A program made the position numbers and the translations under genes. This document shows positions 27,615-34,854 of a stretch of 64,000 nt of DNA, piece by piece; positions within the stretch are counted from its first letter, which is position 1; every line of letters starts with the position of its first letter. Below the pieces are notes generated by a model, which was given only the letters and a program-made list of their open reading frames with translations, made no database searches and was not told the DNA's origin. Source of the stretch: Lentzea fradiae. Its GTDB lineage: Bacteria; Actinomycetota; Actinomycetes; Mycobacteriales; Pseudonocardiaceae. The DNA lies in NCBI RefSeq assembly GCF_900100955.1, contig NZ_FNCC01000006.1, forward strand, positions 248,001-312,000, written 5' to 3'.

Positions 27615-28076
27615 TGTCGATGCTGATGCCGAGGAAGCGGACGCGACGGAAGAGAGAGCTGGGCGGGAGGGAGGTGATGGGAGAGGTAGGCGGAGACGGA
27701 GTTGGGGGAGGCAGGCGGAGGCAGAGGCGGAGTTGGGGGAGGCAGGACAGCGATCAGGACGGCGTTGACGGGTGCGATTGGTCAGCGGACCGCGAGACGG
27801 CGGAGGGCAGCAGGCGGCGGAGGGCAGCAGGCGGCGCCGGCCCCAGCCGCCAACCGCATCCCAGCCGCCGACCGCGTCCCAGCCGCCGCGCTCATCCCAG
27901 CCGCCGACCGCATCCGCGTTCAGTCACCGGCTCAAGCCGCCGGACCCCGCTCCGGTCCCGGCTCGCGGCACCGGCCTCGGCACCCACCGCCGACCCCACG
28001 CCATCACCACCAGGCAGCACAGCCCCAGCACCACCAGGCGGCACAGCCCACCAGCGCCGTCTGGCGGCGCCGGGGG
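27615..28076. other. Low-complexity intergenic region
   Basis: 462 nt. First comes a purine-rich block (27640-27760) of GGAGG/GGCGGAG-like units, then a G/C-rich repeat block at 27841-27911. Long frames exist in all phases but have simple-sequence composition and no start signals. I see no gene. Confidence 0.6.
27841..27911. repeat. Four imperfect 18-bp tandem units
   Basis: Units start at 27841 (17 nt), 27858, 27876 and 27894 and share TCCCAGCCGCCGACCGC with few changes; the second and fourth are identical. Nothing indicates coding. Confidence 0.8.
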
Positions 28077-28361
28077 TCAGCCTCCTGCCACCGAGGGCAG
28101 GATCTGGATCTCGGCGTCTGCCGGTAGTGGGGTGGCCGGGCCGGAGAGGCGGCGGCACTCCTCGCCGTTGACGTAGAAGTTCACGTAGCGGCGGAGCGCT
28201 GCTCGTTCGTCGCGGAGGCGGCGGTCCAGGGCCGGGTAGGTGTCGGCGAGGACATCCAGGGCTGTGGCCAGGGTGGCTGGTTCGGGGACGTCCACGTCCA
28301 CGTGGGACTGGCCGGCTGTGGCGGTGCGGAGGACGCCTGGGATCAGGACGGTGACCTTCAC
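28077..28361 (-). CDS. MoaD/ThiS-family small protein with C-terminal diglycine
   Basis: A 94-aa ubiquitin-like fold: KVTVLIPGVLRTATAGQS start, LATALDVLADTYPALDRRLR middle, YVNFYVNGEECRRL, and the end ILPSVAGG. The terminal Gly-Gly is what MoaD, ThiS and other sulfur carriers use for adenylylation and thiocarboxylation. No moaE, thiG or adenylyltransferase is adjacent. The GTG overlaps the stop of the beta-propeller gene (GTGA), so the two are coupled. This pair is a recurrent actinobacterial arrangement of unknown purpose. Confidence 0.8.
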   Translation of the reverse strand: MKVTVLIPGVLRTATAGQSHVDVDVPEPATLATALDVLADTYPALDRRLRDERAALRRYVNFYVNGEECRRLSGPATPLPADAEIQILPSVAGG

Positions 28362-29437
28362 GCGGGGATCACCGCCGCGCGCACCGTCATCACGTCGGGG
28401 AGGTGGGCTGCTATCCGGTGCCAGGTCTCGCCTTCGTCGGGGCTGGCGTAGACCTCGCCGGAGCGGGAGCCGAAGTAGACGCCGGGCACCGGGGCGTCGT
28501 CGGTGCACAGGGCGTCGCGCATCACGGCTGTCCAGAAGTTGTCGGGCAGGCCGGTGCCGAGGGCCTGCCAGGTGGCGCCCGCGTCCTGGGAGCGGTAGAC
28601 GCGGCACTTGCCTTCTGGTGGGAAGCGGTTGCCGTCGGCTTCGATCGGGAACGTGAAGATCGTGTCCGGCTGGTGCGGGTGGACGGCGATCGCGAAGCCG
28701 AAGTCGGTGGGCAGGCCGTCCGCTATGGACTGCCAGGTGTCGCCGCCGTCGTCGCTGCGGTAGACGCCGTGGTGGTTCTGCGCGTAGAAGCGGGACGGGG
28801 ACGCCGGGTGCTGGGCCACCTTGTGGACGCACTGGCCGAACTCCGGCCACGGGTCAGGCAGGAAGTACGCCTTGATGCCCTTGTTGCGGGCTTCCCAGGA
28901 CTTGCCGCCGTCGGACGTGCGGTAGACGCCGCCGGTGGACATCGCCACGAGCAGGCGGTCGGGGTCTACCGGGTCGGGGACGATGGTGTGGACGGCTTGG
29001 CCGCCGAAGCCCGCCTCCCACTCCGGGCGGTGCGGGTGGTTCCAGAGGCCCTCGACGAACTCGAACGAGCGGCCGCCGTCGGTCGACTTGAACAGCGCCG
29101 AGGGCTGGGTGCCCGCCCAGACGACGCCCGGCTGGGTGGCGGGTGCGGGTTGCAGCTGCCAGACCCGTTCGAGGGCCGCGTCCTCGACGGGGAACGACAT
29201 GGGTGGATCGGGTGGTTCGTCCCACGTCTTGCCCAGGTCGTCCGATGTGGACAGGCCGGGGCCGAAGTGCGGTGAGGACGATCCCGCGAGCAACCGCACG
29301 CCGGAGCGGGTGTCGAACGCGACCGCGTACACCTCCCGCATGGCGTGGTGGGGGCCGTCGAGCTCCCACGTGACCCGGTCCTCGCTGCGTGCGAGCCACA
29401 GGCCCTTGCGCGTCCCGATCGCCACGACCACCGTCAT
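28358..29437 (-). CDS. BNR/Asp-box beta-propeller protein (sialidase/VPS10-like)
   Basis: 359 aa without a signal peptide, so likely cytosolic. Asp-box units recur as STSDDLGKTW, KSTDGGRSF, RTSDGGKSW, RSDDGGDTW, RSQDAGATW and ASPDEGETW, consistent with a six- or seven-bladed propeller. Relatives are often labelled exo-alpha-sialidase, but the arginine triad and nucleophile of true sialidases are not evident, so enzyme activity is not claimed. Start: ATG 29437, because the upstream extension of the frame enters non-coding sequence. It is translationally coupled to the downstream MoaD-like gene, which suggests a shared function. Confidence 0.75.
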   Translation of the reverse strand: MTVVVAIGTRKGLWLARSEDRVTWELDGPHHAMREVYAVAFDTRSGVRLLAGSSSPHFGPGLSTSDDLGKTWDEPPDPPMSFPVEDAALERVWQLQPAPATQPGVVWAGTQPSALFKSTDGGRSFEFVEGLWNHPHRPEWEAGFGGQAVHTIVPDPVDPDRLLVAMSTGGVYRTSDGGKSWEARNKGIKAYFLPDPWPEFGQCVHKVAQHPASPSRFYAQNHHGVYRSDDGGDTWQSIADGLPTDFGFAIAVHPHQPDTIFTFPIEADGNRFPPEGKCRVYRSQDAGATWQALGTGLPDNFWTAVMRDALCTDDAPVPGVYFGSRSGEVYASPDEGETWHRIAAHLPDVMTVRAAVIPA

Positions 29438-29537
29438 CTCGCTCAGACCTCCCGCACCCGCCGATGTGATGCGGAGCACGTTACGCCGGGGGTCCGACAA
29501 TTTCCGCGCCAAGAAGAAACCCCACGTAGACCCACAA

Positions 29538-29553
29538 GTTACCGACTGGTAAC
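29538..29553. promoter_or_regulatory. Palindromic operator overlapping the acyl-CoA dehydrogenase promoter
   Basis: GTTACC-gact-GGTAAC is a perfect 6+4+6 inverted repeat. The right arm overlaps a TAACGT -10-like hexamer (29550-29555), so a bound repressor would block transcription. The nearby TetR gene is one candidate binder. Confidence 0.5.
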
Positions 29554-29585
29554 GTGTCGGCGGCAGGAGACGCAGGGAGGCGCCA

Positions 29586-31268
29586 GTGCTGCTCGACCCG
29601 AACCACCACGACCCCGTCCACCTCGACGACGAGACACGACGCCTGCTCAGGGCGACGGTCGACTGGTTCGAGACGCGCGGCAAGCGGCAGCTCATCTCCG
29701 ACGCGCAGGAGCGGGTCTGGTACACGGAGTTCCTCGACTTCGTGAAGCGGGAGAAGCTCTTCGCCACCTTCTGCACCCCGGCGAGCGTCGACCCGGCCAA
29801 GCGCTGGGACGCGGCCCGCAACGCCGCCTTCAGCGAGGTGCTCGGCTTCTACGGCCTGCAGTACTGGTACGCCTGGCAGGTCACGGTCCTCGGCCTCGGC
29901 CCGATCTGGATGAGCGCCAACGAGGAGGCGAAGCGCAAGGCCGCCGCACTGCTCGACAGCGGCGCGGTGTTCGCGTTCGGCCTCTCCGAGAAGGAACACG
30001 GCGCCGACGTCTACAGCACCGACATGGTCGTCACCGAGACCGCGGACGGCTACCTCGCGAACGGCGGCAAGTACTACATCGGCAACGGCAACGTCGCCGG
30101 CATGGTCAGCGTGTTCGGCCGGATCGGCGACGAGTACCTCTTCTTCGCCGTCGACAGCCGGCACGAGTGCTTCAAGCTGGTCAAGAACGTCGTCGACAGC
30201 CAGATGTTCGTCAGCGAGTTCCGCCTGGAGGACTACCCGCTGACCGACGCCGACATCCTGCACCGCGGTCCCGACGCGTTCTCGGCGGCGCTGAACACCG
30301 TCAACGTCGGCAAGTTCAACCTCTGCACCGCCAGCATCGGCATCTGCGAGCACTCGTACTACGAGGCGATCACCCACGCGCACAACCGGATCCTGTACGG
30401 CAACCCGGTCACGGACTTCCCGCACGTGCGGCAGAACTTCGTCGACGCGTACGCGCGCCTCGCCGCGATGAAGCTCTTCGCGGACCGCAGCGTGGACTAC
30501 TTCCGCAGCGCGAACGAGGACGACCGCCGCTACCTGCTCTTCAACCCCATCACCAAGATGAAGGTGACGAGCGAGGGCGAGCGCGTCATCGACCTGCTCT
30601 GGGACGTCATCGCGGCCAAGGGCTTCGAGAAGGACACGTACTTCACCCTGGCCACCTCCGACATCCGCGCGCTGCCCAAGCTGGAGGGCACCGTGCACGT
30701 GAACCTCGCGCTGGTGCTGAAGTTCATGCCGAACTACTTCTTCAACCCGAAGGCGTACGACGAGGTCCCGACGCGTCACGACGCGAGCGACGACGACTTC
30801 TTCTGGCACCAGGGTCCCGCGCGCGGCCTCGGCAAGATCCAGTTCCACGACTGGGAGCCGATCTACGCCGAGCACGCCCACCTGCCGAACGTGGCGCTGT
30901 TCCACGAGCAGGCCAAGGCGGTCAAGACGCTGCTCGCCACCGCCGCGCCGGACGAGGAGCAGCAGAAGGACCTCGACTTCCTGCTGAACCTCGGCCACCT
31001 CTTCACACTGGTCGTCTACGGCCAGCTGGTGCTGGAGCAGGCGAAGATCACCGGGACCGACCAGAACGTCCTGGACCAGATCTTCGACGTCCTCGTCCGC
31101 GACTTCGCCGCCTACGCGACCGCGTTGCACGGCAAGGCGAGCAGCACCGAGGCCCAGCAGCAGTGGGCTCTCGCGCAGATCCGCAAGCCGCACGTCGACC
31201 AGGCCCGGTTCGACGCCGTCTGGCAGCAGGTCGCCCAGCTCTCCGGCCGGTACGAGATGCGCCCCTAG
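29586..31268 (+). CDS. Acyl-CoA dehydrogenase family flavoprotein
   Basis: A 560-aa FAD-dependent acyl-CoA dehydrogenase, longer than the usual 380 aa. It has an N-terminal extension (residues 1-90) and a C-terminal helical extension, as in acyl-CoA oxidase-like actinobacterial members. Middle-domain motifs are FAFGLSEKEHGADVYSTD near 135 and ANGGKYYIGNGNVAGMVSVF near 160. The C-terminal four-helix part includes SIGICEHSYYEAITHAHNRI and RSVDYFRSANEDDRRYLLF. It should oxidise an acyl-CoA thioester at C2-C3, substrate unknown. GTG 29586 has GGGAGG 5 nt upstream. It converges with a TetR gene, overlapping by 4 nt. Confidence 0.85.
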   Translation: MLLDPNHHDPVHLDDETRRLLRATVDWFETRGKRQLISDAQERVWYTEFLDFVKREKLFATFCTPASVDPAKRWDAARNAAFSEVLGFYGLQYWYAWQVTVLGLGPIWMSANEEAKRKAAALLDSGAVFAFGLSEKEHGADVYSTDMVVTETADGYLANGGKYYIGNGNVAGMVSVFGRIGDEYLFFAVDSRHECFKLVKNVVDSQMFVSEFRLEDYPLTDADILHRGPDAFSAALNTVNVGKFNLCTASIGICEHSYYEAITHAHNRILYGNPVTDFPHVRQNFVDAYARLAAMKLFADRSVDYFRSANEDDRRYLLFNPITKMKVTSEGERVIDLLWDVIAAKGFEKDTYFTLATSDIRALPKLEGTVHVNLALVLKFMPNYFFNPKAYDEVPTRHDASDDDFFWHQGPARGLGKIQFHDWEPIYAEHAHLPNVALFHEQAKAVKTLLATAAPDEEQQKDLDFLLNLGHLFTLVVYGQLVLEQAKITGTDQNVLDQIFDVLVRDFAAYATALHGKASSTEAQQQWALAQIRKPHVDQARFDAVWQQVAQLSGRYEMRP

Positions 31269-31894
31269 GTCTGGTAGCGCTCCAGGGCCGCGATCAGGAG
31301 CTCGAGCCCGAACTCGAACTCCTGGTCGTGGTCGAAGGTCCCCAGCTCGTCGAGCGCCCCCGCGGCCAGCGGGAACGCCTCCGCGTCCACGCCGGTGAAC
31401 GCTGACAGCGCGATCCCGCCGTGCTCCGGCGACGTCGCGACCTCCCGCATCACCGTGCCCAGCAGGTACGACACCATCGCCCGCATCGCCCCGACGGCGA
31501 CCCTGCCGCGGAACCCGGCCCGTGCGAGGTTCGCGAGCGCGGTCTCGATCGTGCGCAACCCGGCGTCACTGCTCAGCCGCCGCGTCGCGAGCAGCACGAA
31601 CGCGCGGGGGTGGCGGCGCGCCAGCTCCCGCACGGCCCGTGCGTGCGCGCGGACGTGGTCACGCCAGTCGTCGCTGTCCACGTGGTACGGCCGCGCCTCG
31701 GCCATGAGGCGCTCGGCCGCGAGGTCCACCAGCACGGCCTTGTTCGGCACGTGGTTGTAGAGCGACATCGTGCCCGCGCCCAGCTCGGCGGCGAGGCGTC
31801 TCATCGAGACGGCCTCCACTCCCCCGCGTTCGATCATCCGCACCGCGGCCTCCACGATGCGGTCGCGGGTCAGCGGCTCGCGGTCACCGGACAC
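31265..31894 (-). CDS. TetR-family regulator (TetR_C_1 type)
   Basis: 209 aa. N-terminal HTH: LTRDRIVEAAVRMIERGG with VSMRRLAAELGAGTMSLYNHV, whose SLYNHV/NKAVLVD form is typical of TetR_C_1 regulators. The C-terminal ligand domain includes HPRAFVLLATRRLSSDAGLR and a long AVGAMRAMVSYLLGT helix. It is probably a ligand-responsive repressor. The divergent region 31895-31962 holds a perfect palindrome (31932-31946), so it likely controls itself and the SnoaL-like gene. It may also control the convergent acyl-CoA dehydrogenase, although the palindromes differ. Confidence 0.88.
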   Translation of the reverse strand: MSGDREPLTRDRIVEAAVRMIERGGVEAVSMRRLAAELGAGTMSLYNHVPNKAVLVDLAAERLMAEARPYHVDSDDWRDHVRAHARAVRELARRHPRAFVLLATRRLSSDAGLRTIETALANLARAGFRGRVAVGAMRAMVSYLLGTVMREVATSPEHGGIALSAFTGVDAEAFPLAAGALDELGTFDHDQEFEFGLELLIAALERYQT

Positions 31895-31931
31895 TGGCGG
31901 AGACCCGGTGACGTGGAGTAGCTTCCCTGCG

Positions 31932-31946
31932 ACGTACGGCGTACGT
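31932..31946. promoter_or_regulatory. Putative TetR operator between tetR and the SnoaL-like gene
   Basis: ACGTAC-GGC-GTACGT is a perfect 6+3+6 palindrome immediately before the AGGAGG ribosome-binding site (31947-31952) of the gene at 31963. Confidence 0.6.
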
Positions 31947-31962
31947 AGGAGGATCCGTCGGC

Positions 31963-32403
31963 ATGACCGAGTCCAAGGCGCTCAGAGCGCTGCGTGAAGC
32001 GATCGTCCTGGAGCACATGGAGTCGCAGAACGACCACGACTTCGACATGTCGCTGAACACCTTCCCCCACCCCCGCTACGAGATCATCGCGTCCGGCCAG
32101 GTGCTCGACGGGGTCGACGCCGTCCGCGACTACTGGCAGCGCACCCGTGCGGCCTTCCCCGACCAGCGCAACAAGGTCGTCGACGTCCACCACACCGAGG
32201 ACACCGTGATCGTCGAGTTCGAGCTGGAGGGAACCCACCTCGGCAGCCTCACCGGCGAGGAGGTGACCGGCCGGACGTTCAAGGTCAGGATGGCCGGTTT
32301 CTTCCTGTTCGACAAGGACGTCCTGGTCTGCCAGCGGGTCTACGGCGACACCGCGACCGTGATGGCCCAGCTCGGCCTGCTCGACCTCCCAGCCGAGTTC
32401 TAG
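31963..32403 (+). CDS. SnoaL-like (NTF2-fold) polyketide-cyclase-family protein
   Basis: 146 aa with one SnoaL/ester-cyclase domain: an N-terminal helix ending HMESQNDHDFDMSLNTFPHP, then VLDGVDAVRDYWQRTRAAFPDQ and the curved-sheet end KVRMAGFFLFDKDVLVCQRVYGD. In this family the domain binds or isomerises small hydrophobic compounds. No polyketide cluster is nearby, so the likely role is degradative or unknown. AGGAGG lies 10 nt before the ATG, and the TetR palindrome overlaps the leader, predicting repression by the divergent TetR. Its stop overlaps the convergent asparaginase by 4 nt. Confidence 0.75.
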   Translation: MTESKALRALREAIVLEHMESQNDHDFDMSLNTFPHPRYEIIASGQVLDGVDAVRDYWQRTRAAFPDQRNKVVDVHHTEDTVIVEFELEGTHLGSLTGEEVTGRTFKVRMAGFFLFDKDVLVCQRVYGDTATVMAQLGLLDLPAEF

Positions 32404-33299
32404 AACACCACGCGCACCTCGCCGACGACCTGCCCGCCGCCGAGCACCGGCACGGACAGGTGCTCCTTCGCGGCCGACACGTCGAACCCCAGCGAGGCCA
32501 GCGCCGTCAGCCCGATCGCCGTGGTGGCACGGGGGTTGCCGTCGAGCACCTTCACCGCGACCGCGTGCCCGGCCGACGTCGCCAGCACGAGCACCCCCTC
32601 CGCGCCGCCCTTGGCCACGACTTCCGGCAGCAGCTGCATCACGACGGTGTTCACGTGACCGGTCCCGCCGACGTACTCGGGGAACCGACGCATGGCGTCC
32701 GCGACGGGCGTGCGCACCAGGCCCTGCATCGCCCGCGCCAGGCCGTGCAGCGACAACCCGTACACGGGCGCACCGCACCCGTCGACCGCCGTGTGCGTGA
32801 CGGCCTCCCCCGCCAGGTCCTCGACGGTCCGCGACACCAGTCGCTGCAACGGATGCGCGATGTCCAGATAGGTCTCCACCGGCCACCCCGCCGCGACGCA
32901 CGCCGCGAGCATCGCCGCGTGCTTGCCGGAGCAGTTCATCCGCACCCGTGACGGTTCGGTCAGCCGTCGCCGCGTGAGCTCGTCCTCCGGCCACGACGCC
33001 GGGCACCGCAGCAGCCCGATCGGCAGGTCGCCCATCAGCTCCGTCACCAGCTCGACGTGCCGGTCCTCCCCCGTGTGCGACCCGGCCGCGATGGCCAGCG
33101 AGGGACCTGCCAGCGGTGCTCCGGCGGCCAGGCAGGCGAGCGCCTGGAACGGTTTCATGCACGATCGCGGCAGCACCGGGTCCTCCACGGCGCCGACGGA
33201 CACCCCGATCTCCCCGGACGGCAGCAGGCCGACGACGCTGCCGTGGTGCACGCTCTCCACGAAGCCGGACCGGGTGACCTCAGCGAGCAGTGCGGGCAC
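32400..33299 (-). CDS. L-asparaginase II (Rhizobium AnsA/ReAII type)
   Basis: A 299-aa protein of the asparaginase II family, unrelated to E. coli AnsB. Conserved motifs are PRSCMKPFQAL (Ser46 and Lys49, matching the Ser-Lys pair used for catalysis in the rhizobial enzyme), AAGSHTGED near 72, RMNCSGKHAAMLAAC near 120 with Cys and Lys, and VDGCGAPVYGLSLHG near 168. It hydrolyses asparagine to aspartate and ammonia in the cytosol. The gene follows the cold-shock gene on the same strand but is separated from it by a strong hairpin, so it is likely transcribed on its own. Confidence 0.85.
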   Translation of the reverse strand: MPALLAEVTRSGFVESVHHGSVVGLLPSGEIGVSVGAVEDPVLPRSCMKPFQALACLAAGAPLAGPSLAIAAGSHTGEDRHVELVTELMGDLPIGLLRCPASWPEDELTRRRLTEPSRVRMNCSGKHAAMLAACVAAGWPVETYLDIAHPLQRLVSRTVEDLAGEAVTHTAVDGCGAPVYGLSLHGLARAMQGLVRTPVADAMRRFPEYVGGTGHVNTVVMQLLPEVVAKGGAEGVLVLATSAGHAVAVKVLDGNPRATTAIGLTALASLGFDVSAAKEHLSVPVLGGGQVVGEVRVVF

Positions 33300-33335
33300 G
33301 GGAAGCCTCCAGCCGGGACGGCGCCGGACGCACGA

Positions 33336-33367
33336 AAGCCGCCTGTCCGGTGTCGAACAGGCGGCTT
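33336..33367 (-). terminator. Terminator of the cold-shock gene
   Basis: An 11-bp perfect stem (AAGCCGCCTGT paired with ACAGGCGGCTT) with a 10-nt loop, 34 nt past the csp stop. It is usable in both directions; reading the reverse strand, a short T-run follows. Confidence 0.8.
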
Positions 33368-33400
33368 CCGCGTCAGATCAGATGTGCTGACCGATCAGGC

Positions 33401-33607
33401 TCAGACGGCGCGAACGCCCTGCGCCTGCGGGCCCTTCTGGCCCTGACCGATCTCGAACTCGACCCGCTGGTTCTCCTCGAGAGCCTTGTAGCCGTTCATC
33501 TGGATCTCAGAGTAGTGGACGAACACGTCGGCGCCACCGTTGTCGGGGGAGATGAAGCCGAAGCCCTTCTCCGCGTTGAACCACTTGACGGTGCCCTGTA
33601 CTGCCAT
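33401..33607 (-). CDS. Cold-shock protein (CspA family)
   Basis: 68 aa, the full length of the family. RNP1-type [11 protein letters not shown] and RNP2-type DVFVHYSEI are present, with the start [20 protein letters not shown]. It is a cytosolic single-stranded nucleic-acid-binding OB-fold protein, probably an RNA chaperone. A GGAGAAG ribosome-binding site precedes the ATG. The roughly 240-nt upstream gap could hold a long regulatory leader, as is known for csp genes, but I see no defined element in it. Confidence 0.95.
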   Translation of the reverse strand: MAVQGTVKWFNAEKGFGFISPDNGGADVFVHYSEIQMNGYKALEENQRVEFEIGQGQKGPQAQGVRAV

Positions 33608-33847
33608 CTTGCTACTTCTCCTCTAACAGGTGCCGGATCGCGCTCGCGACCACCGGGTCAAGTCACTGGCGGCGCCTTCTCCGGACCTTGGAGAAACCAC
33701 GCGCTCGCAACCTCGTTCCGCGAGCGGGGCTTGTCCTCGAACACGAAACGTACGACCTTGGACAGTGAACCACGGCTCCCCGCTTCCAGTCGAGCCATCG
33801 ATTTCGCTGCTACCGTGAGATCCCAAATGATCCGCAGGAGGTGTCCC

Positions 33848-34060
33848 GTGCCCGAGCAGACGACGCTGTCGATCAAGGCCGCGCTGGCTCCGCACATCGG
33901 GGCGGGACTGCACGCGACGGTCCTGGAGCACGTGCGCGGCGCACCCGCGGAGCGGTCCTCCCGCGGTGGCGACGTGATCCACAACAAGATCACCGGCACC
34001 GTGCACGGCACCGCCATCCAGGTGGGCAAGATCAACGGCGGCTTCCACGTCAACGGGTAA
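33848..34060 (+). CDS. 70-aa protein with a RHIM-like amyloid-signalling-type motif
   Basis: A GTG start with AGGAGG upstream gives 70 aa. Residues 1-35 are a small helical part (VPEQTTLSIKAALAPHIGAG). Residues about 47-70 read DVIHNKITGTVHGTAIQVG then KINGGFHVNG. The pattern N-x-I-x-G-x-V-x-G-x-(V/I)-Q-x-G-x-I-x-G-G occurs in short actinobacterial motifs found beside NLR/STAND and trypsin-like effectors. The IQVG core fits the (I/V)-Q-(I/V)-G tetrad of animal RHIM amyloids. No NLR or effector is adjacent. It ends 32 nt before the membrane-protein gene and may be co-transcribed with it. The amyloid role is inference. Confidence 0.65.
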   Translation: MPEQTTLSIKAALAPHIGAGLHATVLEHVRGAPAERSSRGGDVIHNKITGTVHGTAIQVGKINGGFHVNG

Positions 34061-34092
34061 CCTGAGGGGTCCTTGACCCCAGGGGGACGTGC

Positions 34093-34827
34093 TTGACCGG
34101 CAGCGAGAGACTGCTCTTCTTCTTCATCGGCTTGGTGACCACGTTCGTGTTCATCCGCATCAGCGTGCGCATGATCCGGGCGAAGGTGCGCTGGTGGCCC
34201 CGCAACATCGTCCACGGCGACACGCACGTGCACCACGTCGTGTTCGGCACGGTGCTGCTGCTCCTGTCGAGCGTCACCGGCCTGGTCATCCCCGACGACC
34301 TCTACGGCGCGAGATGTGCCGCCGCGGCCGGCCTCGGCGTGGGCGCGGCACTGGTGCTCGACGAGTTCGCGCTGATCCTGCACCTGAGGGACGTGTACTG
34401 GACGAAGGCGGGACGGCTGTCCGTCGACGCCGTGTTCCTCGCCGTCGGCCTGACCGGCACGTTCCTGCTCGGAGCCCGGCCGCTGGGCTACGACGAGGTG
34501 TTGCAGCTCAACCCGGACACGACGCCGAGCGACACGTTCACGTTGCGGGTGATCACGATCGGCGTGAACCTGTGCTTCGCGATCGTGGCGCTGCTGAAGG
34601 GCAAGATCTGGACGGGGCTGCTCGGCCTGCTCGTGCCGGTCGTGCCCGCCGTGGGCGCGGTGCGGCTCGCACGGCCCGGTTCGCCGTGGGCGCGCTGGCG
34701 CTACCCGGAGGGCTCGCGCAAGCTGACGCGCGCCTACCGGAGGGAGGCGCGGATCAGGCAGCCCATCATCCGCGCCAAGATCGCCGTGCAGGAGTTCATC
34801 TCGGGCAGGCACGACCTGCCGGAGTAG
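34093..34827 (+). CDS. Integral membrane protein with a conserved HVHH motif
   Basis: 244 aa and about six membrane segments. The motif HGDTHVHHVVFG at about residues 41-52 follows the first helix and is shared by actinobacterial homologues of unknown function; clustered histidines could bind a metal. Later landmarks are VLDEFALILHLRDVYWTKAG near 90 and DTTPSDTFTLRVITIGVNL. The C-terminal 50 residues are basic and cytosolic. The start TTG 34093 is supported by AGGGGG 6 nt upstream. Possibly an operon with the small RHIM-like protein. Confidence 0.7.
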   Translation: MTGSERLLFFFIGLVTTFVFIRISVRMIRAKVRWWPRNIVHGDTHVHHVVFGTVLLLLSSVTGLVIPDDLYGARCAAAAGLGVGAALVLDEFALILHLRDVYWTKAGRLSVDAVFLAVGLTGTFLLGARPLGYDEVLQLNPDTTPSDTFTLRVITIGVNLCFAIVALLKGKIWTGLLGLLVPVVPAVGAVRLARPGSPWARWRYPEGSRKLTRAYRREARIRQPIIRAKIAVQEFISGRHDLPE

Positions 34828-34854
34828 CGGCGCGGGACCGCTGCTCCGGGACGG

